From contig CALKTZ010000172.1 of the NCBI GenBank assembly GCA_937997355.1, forward strand, positions 1 through 6,427: DNA of 6,427 nt. Reading direction: 5' to 3'. Of the stretch, positions 1-4,848 are shown piece after piece. The first letter of the stretch is position 1; each line of letters begins with the position of its first letter. The notes beneath the pieces are model-generated. The model saw only the letters and a program-made list of their open reading frames with translations, did no database searches and was not told where the DNA came from. This DNA comes from an uncultured Planctomycetales bacterium (GTDB taxonomy: Bacteria > Planctomycetota > Planctomycetia > Isosphaerales > Isosphaeraceae). Both the position numbers and the translations under genes were made by a program.

Positions 1-864
1 GGGCTTTTCGGCTGGCACGCGACGATCCTCCCGCACATCGACCGGCAGCCGCTCCACAACGCGATCAACTTCCAGGTCGGCAACGCCGACCGCTGCTCCG
101 ACCCGGACGTGCTCCTCTACGAGGCGACGATCGGCGCGAATCACCCCAACGGCACGGCGGCGAGGACCCTGGTGGGCGCCTACCTCTGCCCCTCGGAGAC
201 CTACCAGATCCCCGAGACGATGGGGAAATCGCTCCCGGCCCCGCAGAGCTACTCGGGGAACGCCGGCTGGACCCCGGACACCTCCGGGCCGACCGCCGGG
301 GAGCGGATCGGCCGGCACAACGGGTTCATCGGCCTGGCGGACCCGGTCGGACGCGCGAGCTGGCACGTCGGCCCGATCTCGGTCGCCATGGTGACCGACG
401 GCCTGAGCCAGACCGTCGCCGCCGCGGAGCGGCGAATCCCCAGATCCACCGACCCCAACGACATCGAGGCGATGCTCACCGAGCCGGAAACCTCCCGGTC
501 GTACTGCGCGGGGGGCTCCGGGGCGTCGCGCACGCTCCACGCCTGGCAGCGCTACTGCGGGACGGTCAGCTTCCCCGACCCGGCCTGGACCGTCTTCGCA
601 GGCCGCGCCTGGATCTCGGGTTGGGGGCACGCGGGGGGGACCTTCATGGCCGTGATGCCGATCAACGGCAGGAGCTGCCACATCTACGGGGGCGAATCGG
701 ACGGGAACATCCTGGTCACCCCGGGCAGCGCCCATCTCGGCGGCCTGAACGCCCTCTTCGGCGACGGCTCCGTCCGCTTCCTGCACGAGAAGATCGCGCT
801 GTCGGTCTGGTGGTCGATCGCGACCCGAGACGGCGGGGAGGTGGTCGGCACCGATGCGTTCTGA
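1..864 (+). CDS. DUF1559 (pilin-like, H-X9-DG) protein, 3' part
   Basis: The open frame enters from the left edge, so the prepilin-like N-terminus is outside the window; 287 residues are visible. The first residues (GLFGWHATILPHIDRQPLHNAINF) have the planctomycete DUF1559 pattern 'GW.a.iLP.id...l.naiNF'. A CPSE motif (187-198), a Y-x-G-N-x-G stretch near 250-267 and a VTDGLSQTVAAAE segment (about 391-426) match the family. The C-terminus has the diagnostic H-X9-DG signature: His codon at 733-735, Asp-Gly at 763-768. It ends with the usual 'ATRDGGEVV..DAF' tail. These proteins are exported with a type IV pilin-like N-terminus and occur in very large families in Planctomycetes; their molecular role is not established. 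The next gene overlaps its end by 11 nt, implying a shared transcript. Family call very secure; function unknown. Confidence 0.95.
   Translation, partial: GLFGWHATILPHIDRQPLHNAINFQVGNADRCSDPDVLLYEATIGANHPNGTAARTLVGAYLCPSETYQIPETMGKSLPAPQSYSGNAGWTPDTSGPTAGERIGRHNGFIGLADPVGRASWHVGPISVAMVTDGLSQTVAAAERRIPRSTDPNDIEAMLTEPETSRSYCAGGSGASRTLHAWQRYCGTVSFPDPAWTVFAGRAWISGWGHAGGTFMAVMPINGRSCHIYGGESDGNILVTPGSAHLGGLNALFGDGSVRFLHEKIALSVWWSIATRDGGEVVGTDAF
835..844 (+). promoter_or_regulatory. Ribosome binding site inside the DUF1559 gene
   Basis: GGGGAGGTGG lies in the last codons of the upstream gene, about 10 nt before the ATG at 854. It fixes the start of the overlapping small exported protein and supports translational coupling. 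Confidence 0.65.
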
Positions 865-1342
865 CCTCCGATCGTCGCTCTCGCTCATCTCGGCGGTCCT
901 CCTGCTGCCGGCGGCGCTGGCCGGCGGCTGCGGCAGACCCGAGAGCTGCGGCATTCTCCTGGAGCTGACCGGGGACGAGCTGCGTCGGCGTCTCCCCGAG
1001 GAGGTCGCGGGCGCGGTCGCCGAGGGTGCCGTCCTCTGCCTGGACGAGCCCCGGAGCGACGGCGCCTACCACCTCTGGATCTTGCGGCATCCGGGGGGGA
1101 CTTGGCTCTCGTTCCCCCCCAGGCGCCCCGGACGCCGCCATCCTCACGAGACCCACGAGATGCCCCCCTCGGCGCTCGAATCGATCCTCCGATCGCGGCT
1201 CCCTTCGCTGACGACGGGAAACCTGCGGGAGCCCCGCTGCCGCCTCACTCACTGGCGATCGGCCGACGGTGCCGAGATCCAGGTGCGTGAGCTGATCACC
1301 GACCAGGGCTGGTTCGCCAGCGTGGAACGCGTGGCGATGTAA
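854..1342 (+). CDS. Small exported protein or lipoprotein of unknown function
   Basis: 162 residues. The ATG at 854 lies inside the last codons of the DUF1559 gene, and a strong Shine-Dalgarno-like GGGGAGGTGG at 835-844 precedes it, so start and coupling are well supported. Residues 1-25 form an export signal: R2/R6, a hydrophobic core (LSLISAVLLLPAALA) and then Gly-Gly-Cys at 24-26. Cys26 could be the lipidated residue, but position -3 is Ala rather than the usual Leu, and an Ala-Leu-Ala signal peptidase I site ends at residue 23. Lipoprotein and plain secreted protein are therefore both possible. The mature part is about 137 residues, with Cys32, Cys62 and Cys128 and a C-terminal stretch 'VRELITDQGWFASVERV'. 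I do not recognise the family. Being directly behind a DUF1559 gene suggests a partner role at the cell surface, which is inference. Confidence 0.8.
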   Translation: MRSDLRSSLSLISAVLLLPAALAGGCGRPESCGILLELTGDELRRRLPEEVAGAVAEGAVLCLDEPRSDGAYHLWILRHPGGTWLSFPPRRPGRRHPHETHEMPPSALESILRSRLPSLTTGNLREPRCRLTHWRSADGAEIQVRELITDQGWFASVERVAM

Positions 1343-1386
1343 ACGGGGGACGTCCGAGAGGACCCGCCGAAGCCACGCGAAGTATC

Positions 1387-1409
1387 CGACGACGGCCGGG
1401 CCGTCGCCG
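1387..1409 (+). terminator. GC-rich hairpin after the DUF1559/small-protein pair
   Basis: CGACGGCC (1390-1397) and GGCCGTCG (1399-1406) are perfect inverted repeats around one central G. Beyond one A-C mismatch the symmetry continues for two more pairs (1387-1388 with 1408-1409). As RNA this gives a stem of about 7 bp with a 3-nt loop, about 45 nt after the stop codon at 1342. No U-run follows, so it may be a weak or factor-assisted terminator, a 3'-end stabiliser, or a protein-binding dyad in front of the next gene. I see no convincing sigma-70 promoter in the rest of 1343-1451. Confidence 0.4.
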
Positions 1410-1437
1410 TGCTCTGTACGGATTGAGATTCTTCAAC

Positions 1438-1443
1438 AAGGAA
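1438..1443 (+). promoter_or_regulatory. Ribosome binding site that decides the PEP-CTERM start
   Basis: AAGGAA ends at 1443. It is only 2 nt from the first ATG (1446) but 8 nt from the in-frame second ATG (1452), favouring 1452. The first dozen codons after it are unusually AT-rich for this DNA, as expected for an unstructured translation start. Confidence 0.6.
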
Positions 1444-1451
1444 CTATGAAC

Positions 1452-2228
1452 ATGTTTTCAAAAATTTTGAAGGCTATCGCTTTCGCCTTGCTCTTAACGT
1501 CCCTGCCGGGCCTCTCCGCGCGAGCCGCATTCGTGGACCAGTATACAGCCGGTCATGCCGACATCGCGGTCGATTACAGCGCGAGCGAGGGGCTGAGCTT
1601 CTTCTACGAGCTATCGAGCACCGCCGTCCTCAACGGCTCGCAGATCGGCGGGGCCGGCGCGTCGGCCGATCCGGACACGATCTCGGTGATCGTCCCCGAG
1701 TCGGTCCTGACCACCGGCGACTTCCGGCTTCCGGCGCCCTTCGCCCTGAACCCCCTCTACCTGCTCCGCCAGACCAGCCAGGGGGCCGCGACCCGGCCGT
1801 TCCTCGGCTTCGGGGCCGAGGAAGTGGCGGACGGGATCTTCGCGAACAACACCCTCGCCTACACCCTGACGGGGTTCTCAAGCTCGTCCGGGGGGAGCTT
1901 CGTGCTGTACTCGACCGGCAACTGGGGCTCGCCCGAGATGAACACGGCGGACGGGCTCTCGGGCGCCGACTCCATCGACATCTTCGCGGGGGGGCACGAC
2001 CACTACAACCTCGGCTTCACGACCGCGGGGATCTATGACCTGACGCTCACGGCCACCGGAACGCTGGCCGGGGGCGGCCAGGTCTCGACCTCGTCGGTCT
2101 TCCACTTCGTGGTCGGGGATCAGCCGTCGGCCGTCCCCGAGCCCTCCTCGATGGCTCTGACCGGCCTGGGCGCGGCCTTCGCCTCGCTGGCCGCCGCACG
2201 TCGCCGCAAGGCGAACCGCGTGGCCTGA
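1452..2228 (+). CDS. PEP-CTERM protein with choice-of-anchor M-type domain
   Basis: 258 residues from the preferred start (260 from ATG 1446). A signal peptide covers about residues 1-25: K4/K7, core AIAFALLLTSLPGL, cleavage near S-A-R-A. The mature domain starts with a GHAD motif (34-37) and 'DYSASEGLSFFYEL'. It ends with 'GGHDHYNLGFTTAGIYDLTLTA' (His182-Asp-His184), followed by 'SSVFHFVV'. This begin/end pattern, GH.D near the N-terminus and H.HyN..F...G.Y.l near the C-terminus, is that of the surface-anchored 'choice-of-anchor M' repeat (TIGR03769-like). The C-terminus is a classical PEP-CTERM sorting signal: VPEP at 228-231, a short hydrophobic segment (SSMALTGLGAAFASLAAA), then RRRK at 250-253. 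It should be exported, cleaved and anchored by an exosortase elsewhere in the genome. It has its own leader and ends in hairpins facing the next gene. Substrate or partner unknown; the conserved histidines could bind metal, which is inference. Confidence 0.93.
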   Translation: MFSKILKAIAFALLLTSLPGLSARAAFVDQYTAGHADIAVDYSASEGLSFFYELSSTAVLNGSQIGGAGASADPDTISVIVPESVLTTGDFRLPAPFALNPLYLLRQTSQGAATRPFLGFGAEEVADGIFANNTLAYTLTGFSSSSGGSFVLYSTGNWGSPEMNTADGLSGADSIDIFAGGHDHYNLGFTTAGIYDLTLTATGTLAGGGQVSTSSVFHFVVGDQPSAVPEPSSMALTGLGAAFASLAAARRRKANRVA

Positions 2229-2229
2229 T

Positions 2230-2244
2230 CGATCCGGCGGATCG
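2230..2244. terminator. Hairpin directly after the PEP-CTERM stop
   Basis: CGATCC (2230-2235) and GGATCG (2239-2244) pair perfectly around a 3-nt loop, 2 nt after the TGA ending at 2228. It abuts and shares 2 nt with the larger hairpin that follows, so the two may be alternative or consecutive structures at the end of the + transcript. Confidence 0.4.
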
Positions 2245-2281
2245 CCGCCGCGCCGTCTTCCGTCGAGGGGGCGCGGCGGCG
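2243..2281. terminator. Bidirectional GC-rich hairpin between convergent genes
   Basis: CGCCGCCGCGCC (2243-2254) and its exact reverse complement (2270-2281) form a 12-bp perfect stem with a 15-nt loop. It sits between the stop of the PEP-CTERM gene (2228, +) and the stop of the LamG/propeller gene (2293, -), where a shared terminator is expected. There is no T-run on either side, so strict intrinsic termination is uncertain. Confidence 0.55.
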
Positions 2282-2292
2282 GGACGCCGGCA

Positions 2293-4110
2293 TCAGCGAG
2301 GGGCGTCCGCGAGGGCGAGCTTCCGGATCTCGGCATCATCCAGCGCCCGGCGGTAGAGCCGCACGTCGGCGATCTTGCCGTAGAACGAATCGGACTGGCC
2401 GAAGCCGATCCTGAGCGGTCGGCCGTTGGAAATGTCGTATTCCTTGGGGTTGAACGTCGAGGACTCGGCCACCGGCTTGCCATCCACGAAGATGCGCAGG
2501 CGATCCCCCTTCCGCAGCGCGGTCAGGTGCTTCCAGCCCGGGCCGAGGTCGTTGTCATAGGAGGCGCACTTGCCCGCTTCCATCCGGTAGACGCGCCCTC
2601 TCACGTCGTTGGGGGCGTCGAGGACCGAACTGGTGCAACTGCCGACGCTCGCGAAGAGCTTGCCGTCGTGGATGGTCAGGCTGGTGACGCGGCTCCACTC
2701 GTTCACGTCCCTGCGCTTCGGCTTCCCCCCGACCTGCGACGGCGGGACCGGCGTCCACCCTTCCGGGGAATAGAATCGCTTCAGCGACGTCCAGGCGGGC
2801 TCGCCGTCGTATCGGCAGACCTCGGCGCGGGGGATCGATCCGCCGTAGAGCTTGCCGTTATAGACCACCAGGGCATTGACTTCGGTGCCGTCGGCCCCCA
2901 CCCGGCCGACCTCCTGCCACTCCTTCCCCCCCATGTGGCGGACCACCTTCCCCTCGGGCCAGGTCCCGGCCAGCAGCTTCCCCTGATAGGCCTGGAACGA
3001 GTGCGTCTGGAGGATATCCGAATAGCCCAGGGGGAGCCCCGCGAAGGCCCAGTCCTTGCCGTCGAAGGAATAGACGCCGGGATAGGTGACGTAGAGCTTG
3101 CCGTTGTAGCGGGTCATCGCGTGCGGGAAGCAACGCTCGGGGCCGGTCATGGGGAAGAGGATCGAAGGCCGCCAGTTGCTGCCGCTCTCATCGTCCCGGA
3201 CGAATACCCCCCATTCCTTCGGCCCGCCGCCGACGTAGAGCTTCCCCTTGTAGCTGACCGCCGTGTTCATCGTGCGGTTCTGGCTCGGCTGGCCGAGGTC
3301 TTCCCACTCAGTCCCCCCCTTGTAGCGGTAGACCCGGCCCGGCTCGTAATCCCCCTTGACCACGCGGGTCCAGTCGTAGGTCCAGGTCATGGCGTGGAGC
3401 TCGCCGTTGTGGACGATCAGCGGGCCGACCCCCGGCGTCTTATGATCGCCGACCCGGCCGCAGTCGGCCCATCGCCCGTCGCCGTCATATCGGTAGACGT
3501 GGCACCACTCCGCCTTGTCCTTGGCGTCGGTGGTGGCGGCGTAGAGCTTGCCCCGGAAGACCGCGAGGGAGTTGCTCACGTAATTGCTGGTGGGGTTGGG
3601 CCGGCCGCAGTCGACCCAGTCGGTCATCCGGGCGTTATCGATCCCGAAGCGGACCTGGCGGTCGGTACCCGGCCCCTGGTAGCCGCCGGCGCTGGCGCCG
3701 ATCGAGAGGGTCAATCCCCGGCGCGTCGCCGGGTCGTACAGGTCGAGCACGTCCCCGATGATGTCGTCGAGCTCCCGGTCCGGGGCCGTCCAGATCCGGG
3801 CGCCGATCGTGAAATCCCCCGCCCCGAGCCGGAGCGACTCCGACGGGGGGACCTCGACGTGCGCCCCCCTGCCGTCGAACGTCCCGGAGCCGAGGTCGAC
3901 CCCGTGGTTGATCCCGTGATTGCCATGGCCCGAGTGGTCGCGGCAATCCCCCCGCAGGGGCCAATGCCCGACGAGCCCCGGCTCCGCGCGGGCCCCGGGC
4001 TTCGCCCCTTCCGCGATCGCCGGGCGGTCCGATCCGCCCCAGGCCCACAGGCCGCAGAAGAGGGCAATCGCGATCCGGGGGGGGACGTTCGGTCGTCGGC
4101 TTCGTCGCAT
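2293..4110 (-). CDS. Secreted LamG-like protein with inserted seven-bladed propeller
   Basis: 605 residues. The start at 4110 is supported by GGAG 7 nt upstream (CTCC at 4118-4121 on the + strand). A signal peptide covers about 1-33 (RRSRR n-region, core IAIALFCGLWAW, A-I-A before residue 34). Residues 45-158 are the first half of a LamG/concanavalin-like jelly roll (GLVGHWPL, DHSGHGNHG, HVEVPPSESL, GDFTIGARIW, VRFGID). Residues 526-599 are the second half (WKHLTAL, RLRIFVDGKPVA, PLRIGF, GKIADVRLYRRALDDAEI). Between them, about 160-522 contain seven repeats: a GKLY-type strand (Gly at 187, 236, 289, 337, 377, 419, 483), a V-Y-R-Y-D-G-like strand, then W-x-x-x-G (Trp at 165, 214, 269, 313, 354, 398, 440). 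This indicates a kelch-like seven-bladed propeller inside the LamG fold. Eight cysteines remain in the mature protein. No catalytic site was recognised; glycan or protein binding outside the cytoplasm is inferred. It is divergent from the lipoprotein gene. Confidence 0.9.
   Translation of the reverse strand: MRRSRRPNVPPRIAIALFCGLWAWGGSDRPAIAEGAKPGARAEPGLVGHWPLRGDCRDHSGHGNHGINHGVDLGSGTFDGRGAHVEVPPSESLRLGAGDFTIGARIWTAPDRELDDIIGDVLDLYDPATRRGLTLSIGASAGGYQGPGTDRQVRFGIDNARMTDWVDCGRPNPTSNYVSNSLAVFRGKLYAATTDAKDKAEWCHVYRYDGDGRWADCGRVGDHKTPGVGPLIVHNGELHAMTWTYDWTRVVKGDYEPGRVYRYKGGTEWEDLGQPSQNRTMNTAVSYKGKLYVGGGPKEWGVFVRDDESGSNWRPSILFPMTGPERCFPHAMTRYNGKLYVTYPGVYSFDGKDWAFAGLPLGYSDILQTHSFQAYQGKLLAGTWPEGKVVRHMGGKEWQEVGRVGADGTEVNALVVYNGKLYGGSIPRAEVCRYDGEPAWTSLKRFYSPEGWTPVPPSQVGGKPKRRDVNEWSRVTSLTIHDGKLFASVGSCTSSVLDAPNDVRGRVYRMEAGKCASYDNDLGPGWKHLTALRKGDRLRIFVDGKPVAESSTFNPKEYDISNGRPLRIGFGQSDSFYGKIADVRLYRRALDDAEIRKLALADAPR
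2545..3633 (-). repeat. Seven propeller-blade repeats within the LamG protein
   Basis: This is a protein-level repeat (residues about 160-522), not a DNA repeat. Each blade carries a G-K/E-L-Y/H/L/F strand, a V-x-R-x-x-G strand and a W-x-x-x-G strand. There are seven of each. The first Trp strand (WVDCGRP, 165-171) lies before the first GKLY, and the last GKLF (483-486) has no Trp strand after it. The N-terminal Trp strand therefore probably completes blade seven, the 'velcro' closure of many propellers. GKLY spacing is 40-64 residues, longest in blade six, where a proline-rich loop (about 449-465) is inserted. Confidence 0.75.
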
Positions 4111-4117
4111 GGGTCAG

Positions 4118-4121
4118 CTCC
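4118..4121 (-). promoter_or_regulatory. Ribosome binding site of the LamG/propeller gene
   Basis: On the coding strand GGAG stands 7 nt before the ATG at 4110. The inferred leader from the -10 element at 4241-4246 is about 120 nt and mostly GC-rich, with no further gene in it. Confidence 0.55.
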
Positions 4122-4211
4122 GTGGTGCGGGTTGCGTTCCGAGTGGATGGGGCCCGTCCGCCCGGCAAGTCTCCTCGCCGGGGGCCTCGAAGGCTTGTGC
4201 CGCGAAGCGGC

Positions 4212-4252
4212 CTCGATTACTGTAATCCTCGAATCGAGTTATTTTACGAAAA
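4212..4252. promoter_or_regulatory. Cluster of operator-like dyads over the promoters
   Basis: GATTAC-T-GTAATC (4215-4227) and CTCGA-A-TCGAG (4228-4238) are adjacent perfect palindromes. CTCGATT (4212-4218) also pairs with AATCGAG (4232-4238). Directly next to them is TTTTACGAAAA (4242-4252), whose core TTTACGAAAA recurs in the leader of the ROK regulator gene. The position inside overlapping promoters is typical of repressor sites; the binding protein is unknown, with the nearby ROK regulator the obvious candidate. Confidence 0.45.
4217..4245 (+). promoter_or_regulatory. Sigma-70-like promoter for the 178-residue lipoprotein
   Basis: TTACTG (4217-4222) and TATTTT (4240-4245) are separated by 17 nt and end about 40 nt before the ATG at 4284, a normal leader length. 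The match is moderate. The region is strikingly AT-rich against GC-rich flanks. Confidence 0.4.
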
Positions 4253-4270
4253 CTTATTAACTTGTGTGAA
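4241..4270 (-). promoter_or_regulatory. Sigma-70-like promoter for the LamG/propeller gene
   Basis: Read on the - strand, TTCACA (4265-4270) and TAAAAT (4241-4246) each match the sigma-70 consensus hexamers at 5 of 6 positions, with an 18-nt spacer. Its -10 box almost coincides with the -10 box of the opposing promoter, so the two promoters probably compete for RNA polymerase. Confidence 0.45.
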
Positions 4271-4277
4271 AAGGTGA
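4271..4277 (+). promoter_or_regulatory. Ribosome binding site of the 178-residue lipoprotein
   Basis: AAGGTGA ends 6 nt before the ATG at 4284, clearly supporting this start. Confidence 0.65.
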
Positions 4278-4283
4278 ACTTTC

Positions 4284-4820
4284 ATGAGATTCCCGATCCT
4301 GATCCTGCTGGCGGCCTGCTGCTGGGGATGCGGCGAGCCGGCCGACCCCAACATCCCGCGCGAATATGCCCTGGTGCCCGCCGGGGGGGAGATCACCCTC
4401 GACGGCAAGCCCCTCGCGGGGGCGGTGGTCACCTTCCTCCAGACCGACGAGGAGGGGACGACCTGCTCGGCCGACACGGATGAGATGGGGCAATATGAGC
4501 TCTCCTATCGGGGGGAAACGGGGGCCGCCGCGGCCCATTACAAGGTGGCGGTGAGCTACAAGGTCAGCCCCGATGGCCGGCCGCTGAGCCGCAACGACCG
4601 CATGGTCGCCAACATGGATAACGGCGCCCATCTGGCGAGGGAGCAGGTCCCCCCCGAGTACAGCAACCTGGGGAAGACCGAATTGACGGCAACCATCCCG
4701 CCCCAGGGGGGCCGATTCAACTTCCCGCTCAAAGGTCCGCTCCTCCCCCCGCGTCCGGTCGAGAATCCCGATCCCGCCCCCGCCGCCAAGCCGGCCGGCA
4801 CCGCGCCGGCGGGCAATTGA
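4284..4820 (+). CDS. Lipoprotein with carboxypeptidase-regulatory-like domain
   Basis: 178 residues. The signal is short: hydrophobic FPILILLAACCWGC. Either Cys12 (L-A-A-C, textbook lipobox but very close to the N-terminus) or Cys16 (W-G-C-G-E-P) may be the lipidated residue; Cys16 resembles other planctomycete members. Residues 33-51 (PAGGEITLDGKPLAGAVVTF) are the typical opening strands of a carboxypeptidase-regulatory-like / transthyretin-like beta sandwich. They are followed by G-Q-Y-E-L (69-73), H-Y-K-V-A-V (85-90), the P-P-E-Y-S motif (123-127), T-E-L-T-A (132-136) and a final F-N-F-P-L strand (145-149). A Pro/Ala-rich tail (151-178) ends the protein. This small lipoprotein type is abundant in Planctomycetes and often sits near DUF1559 genes; its role is not known, with cell-envelope adhesion or scaffolding inferred. 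Here it has its own promoter and is convergent with the ROK gene, 28 nt apart. Confidence 0.92.
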   Translation: MRFPILILLAACCWGCGEPADPNIPREYALVPAGGEITLDGKPLAGAVVTFLQTDEEGTTCSADTDEMGQYELSYRGETGAAAAHYKVAVSYKVSPDGRPLSRNDRMVANMDNGAHLAREQVPPEYSNLGKTELTATIPPQGGRFNFPLKGPLLPPRPVENPDPAPAAKPAGTAPAGN

Positions 4821-4848
4821 TCTCCCCTGGCGTGCGCCCCGGGTGCGG

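Noticed and set aside
621..968. Arg-rich + strand frame over the end of the DUF1559 gene
   Set aside because: Out-of-frame reading of the DUF1559 C-terminus, which has the H-X9-DG signature in the true frame.
2293..4110. Tat signal on the LamG/propeller protein (Ser-Arg-Arg near the N-terminus)
   Set aside because: SRRPNV lacks the hydrophobic residues expected after the twin arginines. An ordinary Sec signal fits better.
2527..4260. 577-codon open frame on the + strand antisense to the LamG/propeller gene
   Set aside because: It mirrors a well-supported secreted protein, has Arg/Pro/Val/Asp-rich shadow composition with no domain, and has no good ribosome site. Long antisense frames are expected in DNA this GC-rich.
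4794..4848. Possible terminator at the convergent lipoprotein/ROK junction
   Set aside because: GCCGGC (4794-4799) and GCCGGC (4805-4810) could pair over 5 nt but lie inside the coding sequence. The 28-nt gap itself (GCGCCCCGGGTGC) has near-symmetry with no room for a loop. Not strong enough to call.
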